Source: Planctomycetota bacterium
Lineage (GTDB): Bacteria; Planctomycetota; SZUA-567
DNA length: 64,000 nucleotides
Direction of reading: 5' to 3'
NCBI GenBank assembly: GCA_020060765.1
Contig: JAGUZQ010000110.1
Location: 25,774 to 89,773 of the forward strand
The notes beneath the pieces are model-generated. The model was given only the letters and a program-made list of their open reading frames with translations, did not search any database and was not told the origin of the DNA. Each line of letters opens with the position of its first letter. The stretch's first letter is position 1. The position numbers and the translations under genes were made by a program. Positions 44,362 to 52,210 of the stretch are shown here, piece after piece.

Positions 44362-44907
44362 ATGGGCGACACGCATATCATCAACACCCGGTTCGCGGAG
44401 TTGTGGATCGAAACCGAAGCCAAACTCTTCGCGTTTCTTCGCACCATCATCCCCGACCACCATCAGCGCGAGGACATCTCCCAGAACGTGGCGCTGATCG
44501 CGTACCGCAAGTTCCGCACCTTCGACGCGGCCAAGGCTTCCTTCAGCACCTGGGTCTGCGGCATCGCCAAATACGAGGCGCTGGACTCTGTCCGCCGCGA
44601 CGCCAAACGCAAGGTTATTTTCAACAGCGAAACCCTGGAAAAAATCTCGGAATACTACACCGCGAAAAACTCTCACGCGGAAGAGGAAGACCTGCGGCTG
44701 AAGGCGTTGCCGGAATGCCTGAAGAAACTTCCCGAGGCGCAGCGGAAACTGCTGGAAATGCGCTACGTGCAGGAAATGACTTCCGATGACATCGCCAGGG
44801 CGACCAACCTGACGTCGGTCAACGTGCGCGTGCGCATCAGCCGCATCCGCACGCAACTCAAGACCATGATCCTGTCCCATCTCAATTCAATCATGCCTAA
44901 AATGTGA
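44362..44907 (+). CDS. ECF-type RNA polymerase sigma factor
   Basis: 181 residues from the ATG at 44362 (AAGGA six bases upstream). Sigma region 2 (residues 20-85, FLRTIIPDHHQREDISQNV, TFDAAKASFSTWVCGIAKYEALD) and region 4 (130-175, LPEAQRKLLEMRYVQEMTSDDIARATN, VNVRVRISRIRTQL). This resembles the Rhodopirellula/Verrucomicrobium subgroup common in PVC bacteria. A 75-residue acidic protein follows 7 bp downstream and may regulate it. Confidence 0.9.
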   Translation: MGDTHIINTRFAELWIETEAKLFAFLRTIIPDHHQREDISQNVALIAYRKFRTFDAAKASFSTWVCGIAKYEALDSVRRDAKRKVIFNSETLEKISEYYTAKNSHAEEEDLRLKALPECLKKLPEAQRKLLEMRYVQEMTSDDIARATNLTSVNVRVRISRIRTQLKTMILSHLNSIMPKM

Positions 44908-44914
44908 GGCGATT

Positions 44915-45142
44915 ATGACTAACGAAGAGCTGATAGAACTGTATTACGACAACCGCATCACCCCGGAGCTTTCGCGGGAATTGGAACGCCGCCTCGCGGA
45001 AGACCAGTCTTTTTTCGACGCCTTCATGAAAGAGGCGGTCGAACGCGAAGGCATCGCCGAGTCGCTGACCTACCACCGCGCGGGGCGGCTGAAATGGCTG
45101 GAAAAGGTTTTGGAAAACGAAAGCGAGGAGACGCAGGAGTAA
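44915..45142 (+). CDS. Short FecR-N-terminal-like protein, possible sigma partner
   Basis: 75 residues, helical and acidic: ELIELYYDNRITPELSRELE, RLAEDQSFFDAFMKEAVE. This matches the N-terminal cytoplasmic segment of PVC FecR-like anti-sigma proteins but lacks the membrane and FecR domains. It lies 7 bp after the ECF sigma factor, so a role in sigma control is probable. Confidence 0.65.
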   Translation: MTNEELIELYYDNRITPELSRELERRLAEDQSFFDAFMKEAVEREGIAESLTYHRAGRLKWLEKVLENESEETQE

Positions 45143-45157
45143 AAGGCGTGAAATTTG

Positions 45158-45421
45158 ATGATTAGCATTGTTGTTTTCTCAATAACGACAATATTATTGT
45201 TTTATAAAGCAGCGCTGGCGTTTTATACCGCCAATGAAAATTGTGCAAGATTATACTGCCTATATCATAAAGACGATAAAACAACCGCCGAATCGGAAGA
45301 ATACTTCAGACTATGGAATGAATCTATCCGCAAAGGCTTTTTCTCTGTCATCTGGTTTGCTCTGTTGTACATAAGCGCCGCCCTTATGATTCACGCCTTT
45401 GCGGAAAACAGGATTCTATAA
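45158..45421 (+). CDS. Small two-helix membrane protein
   Basis: 87 residues with hydrophobic helices at about 3-22 (SIVVFSITTILLFYKAALAF) and 62-80 (FFSVIWFALLYISAALMI), and a charged middle part. The ATG at 45158 follows GGCGTGAAATTTG, a weak ribosome site. No family recognised. It may be the membrane partner of the preceding FecR-like fragment, given the 15-bp spacing, but nothing in the sequence proves this. Confidence 0.6.
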   Translation: MISIVVFSITTILLFYKAALAFYTANENCARLYCLYHKDDKTTAESEEYFRLWNESIRKGFFSVIWFALLYISAALMIHAFAENRIL

Positions 45422-45453
45422 TTTCAATTGCTCAATAAATAAGGGAGGAACTC

Positions 45454-45963
45454 ATGGCAAAAGCAAAAACGCAGGTGGCGCTGGTGATGGGCAGCGATTC
45501 GGACTTTCCTAAACTTGAGGGAGTGGTCGCGACGTTCAAGGAATTCGGCGTGGGCTGCGAGGTGCGGGTGATGAGCGCGCACCGCTCGCCCGACGCGGTG
45601 GCGAAGTTCGCTTCGGGCGCGGAAAAGCGGGGGCTGTCGGTAATTCTGGCGGCGGCGGGGGGAGCGGCGCATCTGGCGGGGGTAATCGCGGGGCACACGA
45701 TTCTACCGGTGATCGGCATTCCTATCGGCGGCACCGCTCTTAGCGGTCTGGACAGCCTGCTGTCGACCGTGCAGATGCCGGCGGGGATTCCGGTGGCGAC
45801 GGTGGCGGTAGGTTCTTCCGGCGGCACCAACGCGGCGCTGCTGGCGGTGCAGATCCTCGCCCGCTCCGACGCGGCGCTGGCGGCAAAGCTGCGCACGTAT
45901 AAGAAAACCATGGCGCGCAAGGTGGCGGAGAAGGATAGGGCTTTGCAGAAGAAACTGAATTAA
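45454..45963 (+). CDS. purE: N5-carboxyaminoimidazole ribonucleotide mutase PurE
   Basis: 169 residues, class I PurE. Motifs in order: MGSDSD (12-17), VMSAHRSPD (39-47) with catalytic His, AAAGGAAHLAGVIAG (66-80), GIPIGG and LDSLLSTVQMPAGIPVATVA. It moves the carboxyl group of N5-CAIR to give CAIR in purine synthesis. GGGAGG lies before the ATG. The usual partner purK is not adjacent, so the gene stands apart from its pathway here. Confidence 0.95.
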   Translation: MAKAKTQVALVMGSDSDFPKLEGVVATFKEFGVGCEVRVMSAHRSPDAVAKFASGAEKRGLSVILAAAGGAAHLAGVIAGHTILPVIGIPIGGTALSGLDSLLSTVQMPAGIPVATVAVGSSGGTNAALLAVQILARSDAALAAKLRTYKKTMARKVAEKDRALQKKLN

Positions 45964-46044
45964 ATAAGTCGGGACAGGCGCTATTGAATTGAAAACCTGT
46001 ATTGCGATTATTCTGAATATAAAACAATTCCGAGGGAGTGCCGG

Positions 46045-47469
46045 ATGAACGACCAACGCCCCAACATTCTTCTGATCGTAACCGACGAACAACGCCTGAG
46101 CGAACTCGGCGCTTACGGCTCGACCCCGTGCAAGACGCCCAACCTCGACCGTCTCGCCAAACAAAGCGTTCTTTATCAAAATGCTTTCACCTCCTGCCCG
46201 CTCTGCAGCCCCGCGCGCGCAACCGTCCTGACCGGCATGTACCCGCATAACCACGGCATCACCTGCAACACGACTGATATCGGCTGCAACGTGCCGGAAC
46301 TGGTCGACACGCCGACGCTTCTGCCCAGACTGCTAACAGCAAACGGCTATTCCTGTGGCTTTAACGGCAAGTGGCACCTGGGCACGAGTTCCGGCAACTT
46401 CTTCGGCAACGGGCAAAAACCTGCCCTGCCCTCAGATTTCGGTTTCGAGGGCTTGGATTTCCCCGGCCACGGCGGCATCGGCATGGGCTACCCGCAATAC
46501 CAACAATACCTCGCAGACAACAATTACACCGTTACTGTCGATGTCAAGAAAGACATGGCGCCGCTGCTTTACGGGCATTGGCCGGAAGGCGAGGAAGTCG
46601 GCAGCCATCATTTCATAACCGACTATACGATATCCCTGATGGACGATTTTCGCCAACGCGGGAAACCGTTTTTCATGCACCATAATTTCTGGGGGCCGCA
46701 CCAGCCGTATTATGTGCCGGAAAAATATCTGCGAATGTATGACGGTGTCGAGATTCCGCCGTGGGAAAATTTCGTTTGGGAAGCGACCGACCCCAACGGT
46801 TCGCATACTCTGCGCAGGCTGCCCGGCAAGAACCGAACGAATTGGAAGGCATGGGAAAACCTTATCAAGCACAAGTATGCGTTCATGACCTACATCGACC
46901 ACCAGGTAGGGCGGATAATGGATTTCCTGGAACAATCCGGCCTGGCCGAAAACACGCTCGTCATTTTTACCGCCGACCACGGCGACAATCTTGGCGGTCA
47001 CGGCGGGCTTTTGGACAAGGGTTTCGTCCATTTCGACGATACCCACCGCATACCGCTTCTGCTCAGATGTCCGGGCGTCATACCCCGGGAGGATGCCGAC
47101 CTGTATTCGCTGCTGGATGTCTATCCGACGGTTCTGGACGCAGCCGGAATCGCCTGTCCTGAACAGGCGCAGGGGCGGTCGTTACTCGCTTCCGGCATTC
47201 CGCCCCGCGAATACGTCGTCACCGAATTCCACGGACTTAACAGTCTTACACTTACCATGCGTACTATCAGAACAAAAACCATGAAATACGGCTGGACCTG
47301 CTGCGGCAGCGACGAATTGTATGATTTGACAGACGATCCCCACGAGATGCGTAACCTCATCGCCGAAGAAGGTTATCGACCGCAGTTAGCAGCGTTGAAA
47401 AGCCAACTCAGGGATTGGATGCACGAGATGGAGGATCAAGTGCTCAATCAATACGAACGCTATATATAA
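46045..47469 (+). CDS. Sulfatase, Cys-type
   Basis: 474 residues. N-terminal metal Asp in ILLIVTDEQR; signature C-S-P-A-R at Cys54-Arg58 (formylglycine site); FNGKWHLG near residue 110 with the conserved Lys-x-His; TADHGDNLGGHG near 312. No signal peptide is visible, so it is cytoplasmic or exported by another route. It is distinct from the sulfatase at 25137-26594. Lentisphaerota genomes carry many sulfatases for algal or mucin glycans. Alone in its operon. Confidence 0.92.
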   Translation: MNDQRPNILLIVTDEQRLSELGAYGSTPCKTPNLDRLAKQSVLYQNAFTSCPLCSPARATVLTGMYPHNHGITCNTTDIGCNVPELVDTPTLLPRLLTANGYSCGFNGKWHLGTSSGNFFGNGQKPALPSDFGFEGLDFPGHGGIGMGYPQYQQYLADNNYTVTVDVKKDMAPLLYGHWPEGEEVGSHHFITDYTISLMDDFRQRGKPFFMHHNFWGPHQPYYVPEKYLRMYDGVEIPPWENFVWEATDPNGSHTLRRLPGKNRTNWKAWENLIKHKYAFMTYIDHQVGRIMDFLEQSGLAENTLVIFTADHGDNLGGHGGLLDKGFVHFDDTHRIPLLLRCPGVIPREDADLYSLLDVYPTVLDAAGIACPEQAQGRSLLASGIPPREYVVTEFHGLNSLTLTMRTIRTKTMKYGWTCCGSDELYDLTDDPHEMRNLIAEEGYRPQLAALKSQLRDWMHEMEDQVLNQYERYI

Positions 47470-47511
47470 TTCTGCTGTTTCACCACTTGTTCACGTACTT
47501 GCATGGAACGG

Positions 47512-47547
47512 CGCAAAGCGCGCTTGACTTGTCCGCGTTCCGGGGAT
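47512..47547. repeat. 36-bp repeat, copy 1
   Basis: CGCAAAGCGCGCTTGACTTG and the following TCCGCGTTCCGGGGAT occur again with three mismatches at 49910-49945. Copy 1 lies between convergent gene ends, so it cannot serve as a promoter here. Confidence 0.7.
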
Positions 47548-47559
47548 GCGGAAATTTGA

Positions 47560-48444
47560 CTATTCCGCGAGTTCCTTGACGATTTCGGTGAGGCGTTTCC
47601 TGTCGATGCAGCGGATGAAGGCGGCGGTCTCGGCTACGGCGATGGTTTGGGCGACGTAGGGGATGGCGAAATAGCTTTCCCGGTTTTTCTCGATTTCAGC
47701 CATGTTTTTACGCACCTCCTCGTTGTCAAGTTTTTCATCGGCTTTTTCCGTGTCGGGAAGGTGGCCGCCGTCGCTTGCCTTTTCTTTTTTCAGCGGCACC
47801 AGCAGCATGGTCAGGGCGAAATCGGCACGGACGTATTCCGGTGTTACCTTCTCCGCTTCCTTCCCGCCGTCTTCGACTACGTTATCCTCGCCCATGATTT
47901 CCGCCCTGGGCGCAGAAGGCGCGGCACTTTTGTTTTTCCGCAAAGTAAAAACGAATTTTTCAAATATGTAGCAGCAGGCCAGCGGAGTCTCATGCCGCCC
48001 CGGCTTCAAAGGCTTGTAGCCACCAGGCACAGTCTTGCCTTTCAGGTAACGGCTGACAGCGAAAGTGACGCCACCCAGCAGCCGGTCGGTCTCCAGCATG
48101 CTTTTTACCATCGGCAGTTTATTGTCCAGCACGCCGTAGACGAGTTCCTCATCCTGGAGAGTGAGGCTGACGCCCAGGCGGTCGTCCTGCAGCAGGGCTG
48201 CGAGGAGGGAAACCACTTCTTCCGACTCCAGCGGCGGACGGTAGACAATGCCTTTGCCGGTGATGAAAATATTCCGTTGCCGGTCGTAAACCACCTTGCC
48301 CGGATCTTCCACGCCTTCGGCTCTGCCTTCCAGCACCACGCCTCCGGGCTGGGAACCGTACTTATTCGCCTCTTCCTGGCAAATGCAGAACGAGGTGAAA
48401 AATAAAACCGGCAACACGCACGCGGACAGCAATCTGATTTTCAT
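47560..48444 (-). CDS. Secreted protein of unknown family
   Basis: 294 residues from the ATG at 48444. Signal peptide (IRLLSACVLPVLFFTSFCIC). The mature protein is mixed alpha/beta with a Lys/Glu-rich linker near residues 190-225 and has VVYDRQRNIFITGKGIVYRP early on. No known domain recognised. It is downstream of the repeat-rich secreted protein on the same strand but 92 bp apart. The ribosome site is weak (CGAG). Confidence 0.65.
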   Translation of the reverse strand: MKIRLLSACVLPVLFFTSFCICQEEANKYGSQPGGVVLEGRAEGVEDPGKVVYDRQRNIFITGKGIVYRPPLESEEVVSLLAALLQDDRLGVSLTLQDEELVYGVLDNKLPMVKSMLETDRLLGGVTFAVSRYLKGKTVPGGYKPLKPGRHETPLACCYIFEKFVFTLRKNKSAAPSAPRAEIMGEDNVVEDGGKEAEKVTPEYVRADFALTMLLVPLKKEKASDGGHLPDTEKADEKLDNEEVRKNMAEIEKNRESYFAIPYVAQTIAVAETAAFIRCIDRKRLTEIVKELAE

Positions 48445-48536
48445 AGGCAACTCGCAAAAAATAAAAACGCTACACTAAAAAATCCTCTCCCCCGCATACG
48501 AACGGAGGAGAGGAGCAAACTCAAACAGGATTGATT

Positions 48537-49511
48537 TTACTGAACGGACAGCGCCGCACAAGGGAAACTCTTGTACTTGTCGATAAGGCAGGTCACCCTG
48601 TCAGGAGCAGCAACCCTGGCGTGTTTCCAATACATCTTGGCCGGACTTTCCAGCACTCTTTCAGCAACTTCGCCATACTTGGCCGGGATTTCCACCTTCT
48701 TTTCCTTTTCCGGTTCGACCATGACGAGTTTCGTGATGGTGGTGAACTTGGCCGGAATGGGTTCGTACTTGATTTCGGCAGGCTTTACCAGAACCTGCTT
48801 TTCGATGGTTTCGTATTGCGCCGGGATTTCCACTTTTCTGGTCTCGGCTTCCTTCAAAAGTTTGCGCACCCTGACCGTGGCTTTGGTCGCGGGTATCATC
48901 TTTTCCGTTTCCTCTCCCTTCTGTTCAAGCTGTTCGACATCAAGGGTCTTGTTTTTGGCTTTGCATTCCGCGACGGCGTAGCAGTCCTTGCCTTTCACGC
49001 ACTTGACCTTGACCATTTCCCTGCGCATTGGCGCGACCTGAATGGTTTCCCGGTTGACTTTGTAGGTGTCAACCGCCGCGATCGGCTCCTTGGTCTCGGG
49101 AGAAACCTCTACGGTTTCATCGACCCATTCCCACTGCGGAGGGATAACTTCATAAGTAAACGATTTTTCGCTTACCAGTTTCTGCACCGTCTCGGTTTTG
49201 TATTCCGCGGGAACATAGACCGCCCTGCGTTTTTCCGGACTGACCATGATCTGCTCTTCCCTGGTTTCATAAACCGGTGGGATTTTCTCGGTATAATATG
49301 TGGCGGGACTAATCAAAACCTCTTTCTTCACTTCCTTGTAAACCGCCGGTTCGGTAATCAGGCACCAGGAATAGCCATCTTCCGCCTCCGGAGGTTGCTG
49401 GCCTTCTACGAAAGGTAATATTTTTTCCTCATTCTTTTCCTCCGCCCAAACCAAGCCCGAAAACGACCCAAACAGCAACGCAACAACCAACATTTTCCGT
49501 ATTTTTAACAT
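48537..49511 (-). CDS. Secreted repeat protein with P-A-x-Y/E-V-L-V units
   Basis: 324 residues with a signal peptide (residues 1-23, ending VWA). The mature part is built of about eight degenerate units of 20-30 residues, each like IPAQYETIEKQVLVKPAEIK, EPIPAKFTTITKLVMVEPEK, IPAKYGEVAERVLESPAKM or KIPPVYETREEQIMVSPEKR. Similar units are known in linker regions of OmpA/peptidoglycan-binding proteins, but no OmpA domain is present here. Strong ribosome site GAAGGAGG. It is probably a periplasmic or surface structural protein. Not homologous to anything I can name with certainty. Confidence 0.75.
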   Translation of the reverse strand: MLKIRKMLVVALLFGSFSGLVWAEEKNEEKILPFVEGQQPPEAEDGYSWCLITEPAVYKEVKKEVLISPATYYTEKIPPVYETREEQIMVSPEKRRAVYVPAEYKTETVQKLVSEKSFTYEVIPPQWEWVDETVEVSPETKEPIAAVDTYKVNRETIQVAPMRREMVKVKCVKGKDCYAVAECKAKNKTLDVEQLEQKGEETEKMIPATKATVRVRKLLKEAETRKVEIPAQYETIEKQVLVKPAEIKYEPIPAKFTTITKLVMVEPEKEKKVEIPAKYGEVAERVLESPAKMYWKHARVAAPDRVTCLIDKYKSFPCAALSVQ

Positions 49512-49556
49512 AGTTAGTCCTCCTTCGAATAAATACCCCTAAAATAATGTAGCATA

Positions 49557-49688
49557 TCAGCACAACACTAACCAGCACTGAGCAATCCTCATTCCCACCG
49601 GCACCGGATTGAGTGCAAACGCAAGTTTAATTTGACGTTTAATACTTAAGGCAATATCCTTGCAATTATTACAACTTTTACCGTACAT
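49557..49688 (-). CDS. Possible 43-residue small protein
   Basis: Open frame MYGKSCNNCKDIALSIKRQI to a TGA, with AAGGGAG six bases before the ATG. The sequence has a C-x2-C pair and a short hydrophobic end. Only the ribosome site and the frame support it. It sits in an otherwise gene-free 445-bp stretch upstream of the repeat protein. Confidence 0.3.
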   Translation of the reverse strand: MYGKSCNNCKDIALSIKRQIKLAFALNPVPVGMRIAQCWLVLC

Positions 49689-49909
49689 TGGCTTCTCCCT
49701 TTCCTTTTGGCTATGCAGTAACATCAGCACTTACTATAGTTACATATTTGCATTCCAAAACAACACATGTGCTATTTATATGTCGCATATCTGACATATC
49801 AGATTTTCCTGGTTTGGATCAGAAGCCAAGTTGAAGATTATATGTTGCTTCGGAAAAAGGTGCTGTCAGGCGGCTGCATTTGCGATGACCTAGGTTTATC
49901 GAAGCAACA

Positions 49910-49945
49910 CGCAAAGCACGCTTGACTTAACCGCGTTCCGGGGAT
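49910..49945 (+). repeat. 36-bp repeat, copy 2, doubling as promoter
   Basis: 33 of 36 bases match 47512-47547. Here TTGACT (49922-49927), a 17-bp spacer and TAGAGT follow, which can act as promoter of the HDOD gene starting at 49957. Apart from this and the small frame at 49557-49688, I see nothing in 49512-49956. Confidence 0.55.
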
Positions 49946-49956
49946 AGAGTGTCGGC

Positions 49957-51474
49957 ATGAGAACGATCCGGAATAAAAACGACGCCGAGAGCCATATCCG
50001 CCAGTCGCTGGGCGACAGTGAGAACGTGATGCCGTCGCTGCCGCAGGTGCTGGTGCGCGTGCAGAAAGCCATCCAGGACGGCGGCATGGGCGCGCGCGAG
50101 TTGGCTTCGGTCATCCTCGAAGACCCGTCCCTGACCGCCAGCGTCCTGCGCCTCGCCAACAGCGCCTTCTACCGTCACAGCAAAATGAAAATCCGCACCA
50201 TCACCAGCGCCATCGTATTGCTGGGATTCGAGACTATCCGCAACCTCGCGCTGGGTCTCAGCGTGTTCAACATGCTCAACAATTTGCCGCGCGCGCAGAA
50301 TTATCGCGAAGTGTGGCGGCACAGTCTCTGCTGCGCGGTGTGCGCGCAGAACTTCGGGCACCGGATGAAACTGGCGGTGCCGGAAGAGGCGTTCGTGGCG
50401 GGGCTGCTGCACGACATGGGGAAACTCATCCTGGGGCAGTTCTTCCCGGAGCATTACGCCAAGGTAATCGAAACCGTGGAGAAAACCGCCGTCTCGCCCG
50501 TGCGCGCCGAGCAGCAGATCATCATGCTCTCGCATATGGAGGCAGGCGCGATGATCGCCCATCACTGGAGCTTTCCCGACGAAATCGTGGAAGCGATCGG
50601 GATGCACGAGTTCGAGTGCTATCCCGGCGGGGGCGAGGCGTCGGCGCCGCCGCTGGTGCGCGCGGTGATGGTGGCCAACAAAGTGGCGCACTTCATGTTC
50701 CACGACGTGTCGAGCAAGTCGGCGCTGGACATTCCCGACATCCAGCAGATGTGTACGAAAATCCTCCGCATCGAGGCGGAAAATATCGAGCACACGCTCA
50801 TCCTCCTGAAAGAACAGGTGCGCGACATCGGGCACATGCTGGATATCGTGTTCGACGACTGGCGCTTCGACCCCGACGCCGCGCCAGCGGGGGCGGTGGA
50901 AGGAGCGGGGGGAGTTTCGCGCGCGCAGCACCGGCTGAATTTTCTCCTGGGGATTTCCGAACTCGCCGCCGCCGCGCAGGACTTTCCCGACTTCATGAAA
51001 ACGACGATTGAAAACGTCTTTTCCATCCTCGACCTGAATTACGCGTTCCTGCTGTTCCACAATTCCGAAACCGGTTTCCTGGAAGCCAAGCTCGGTTACG
51101 GCGCGGATGTGAAGATTTTCCAGGATCAGATCAAGGTCCGCCTGAACAGCGCCGACGACGTGGCGGCGGCGGCTTTTCTGGAAAAGCGGCAGGTCAGCGC
51201 CTCGCCGGAAAACCTGCACCGGTTCACGCGCCTGGCTGACCACAACATCATCACGCTGCTGGGAACGATGAACGTGGCGGCGGCACCGATTATTCTGGAA
51301 GGGAAGACCCGCGCGGTGCTGGTGGTGTCGCGCGCCTACGACTGCGACAATATCGAGGGCGATGATCTGCGGCTGCTGTCTGCTTACGCGCAGAACTGCG
51401 CGGCGGTGATCGCCCGCACGCGCCGCACCGGGGTTTCGGAAATCCACCGGCGGCGCAAGGACGAAAGCGGCTGA
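49957..51474 (+). CDS. HDOD-domain protein with GAF-like C-terminal domain
   Basis: 505 residues. HDOD domain in residues 20-230 (LPQVLVRVQKAI, EDPSLTASVLRLANSAFYRH, SAIVLLGFETIRNLALGL, VAGLLHDMGKLILGQF, with an intact HD pair). A linker with Ala/Gly-rich stretch, then a GAF-like sensor domain (about 325-490, INAALLVF-like pattern: SILDLNYAFLLFHNSETGFLE, AAPIILEGKTRAVLVVSRA). A hairpin terminator candidate follows. It shares the HDOD part with 31609-32820 but has a different C-terminal domain. Such proteins act in two-component or c-di-GMP signalling; a PilZ gene lies 110 bp downstream. Confidence 0.83.
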   Translation: MRTIRNKNDAESHIRQSLGDSENVMPSLPQVLVRVQKAIQDGGMGARELASVILEDPSLTASVLRLANSAFYRHSKMKIRTITSAIVLLGFETIRNLALGLSVFNMLNNLPRAQNYREVWRHSLCCAVCAQNFGHRMKLAVPEEAFVAGLLHDMGKLILGQFFPEHYAKVIETVEKTAVSPVRAEQQIIMLSHMEAGAMIAHHWSFPDEIVEAIGMHEFECYPGGGEASAPPLVRAVMVANKVAHFMFHDVSSKSALDIPDIQQMCTKILRIEAENIEHTLILLKEQVRDIGHMLDIVFDDWRFDPDAAPAGAVEGAGGVSRAQHRLNFLLGISELAAAAQDFPDFMKTTIENVFSILDLNYAFLLFHNSETGFLEAKLGYGADVKIFQDQIKVRLNSADDVAAAAFLEKRQVSASPENLHRFTRLADHNIITLLGTMNVAAAPIILEGKTRAVLVVSRAYDCDNIEGDDLRLLSAYAQNCAAVIARTRRTGVSEIHRRRKDESG

Positions 51475-51497
51475 GTATATACACCCCCTCACCCTAA

Positions 51498-51523
51498 CCC
51501 TCTCCCCCAACCGGGGGAGAGGG
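51498..51523. terminator. Strong GC hairpin after the HDOD gene
   Basis: CCCTCTCCCCC, loop AACC, GGGGGAGAGGG: an 11-bp perfect stem 23 bp after the HDOD stop. The following tract (GATTTGTC) is only weakly T-rich. The CCCTCACCCTAACCCTCTCCC type of sequence is a common intergenic repeat in many bacteria and may be such a repeat acting as terminator. Confidence 0.5.
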
Positions 51524-51584
51524 GATTTGTCTTCCGGCTTGCAACGTTATATGTGAAACAATTCGTGCTGAGTAGAAAGTATCC

Positions 51585-52013
51585 ATGGACGAAAACAACG
51601 ACAAACGCCAGCATCCCCGGTATCCGGTCAGGATCAAGGTCAGGTTCCGCGTCATTTCCGACTCCGCGCCCGGCGAGTGGCGGGAGGTGGTGCTGATGAC
51701 CGCCGGCAAGGGCGGCGCGTTTTTGAGCACTGAACTGGAACTGGCACTGGGCACCGATATCGAGATGGAACTGCCGATCCTGGGCGCGGCGCGGCAGATC
51801 ATCGCCAAGGTCCGCTGGCTGTCGCGGGAGGAGCCGCGCGGCATCGGGGTGATGTTTACCGCGATACCGCACCTGATGCAGAACCTGATTCTGGACGAGA
51901 TTTTCGGCGGGCGCTGGCTGGAAGACAAGACCGGCTCGGCGGCGGAAAACGCCAAGAAACAGACCGGCCTGTTCATGGAAGACCTGTCGCGGTTTCTTGA
52001 CGACAAGGGGTAA
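51585..52013 (+). CDS. PilZ-domain protein
   Basis: 142 residues. The PilZ c-di-GMP motif RxxxR is present as RQHPRYPVRIKVRF near residues 8-21, with the second motif region GKGGAFLST (D/N-x-S-x-x-G form is altered to TAGKGGAFL) near 41-49. Single PilZ domain plus an Ala/Lys-rich helical tail. It may bind c-di-GMP and tune secretion, pili or polysaccharide export. The stop codon lies in the left arm of element D. Confidence 0.8.
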   Translation: MDENNDKRQHPRYPVRIKVRFRVISDSAPGEWREVVLMTAGKGGAFLSTELELALGTDIEMELPILGAARQIIAKVRWLSREEPRGIGVMFTAIPHLMQNLILDEIFGGRWLEDKTGSAAENAKKQTGLFMEDLSRFLDDKG

Positions 52014-52207
52014 CGGGTTGACAGGTTGTCGGGAAACGGGTTGACGGGCGGCTTGCGACATGACTGAAGATCATGAGAAAACCGTAAGCAACACCTTCTA
52101 GCTGCCTCCGCAGGAATGGCGGTCGGAAGTTTTTCAATTCACACCCCTCGAAAAAGGAGTCTGCTATTGCTACCCGTCAACCCATCCACCCGTCAACCCG
52201 CTAACCC
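52013..52207. repeat. Inverted octad-array element D (ACGGGTTG units)
   Basis: Left arm 52013-52048 has units like ACGGGTTG and ACAGGTTG; right arm 52173-52207 has CAACCCGT units in reverse complement. It begins inside the PilZ stop codon and ends three bases before the glycosyltransferase ATG. The 124-bp interior has no gene. Confidence 0.8.
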
Positions 52208-52210
52208 AGT

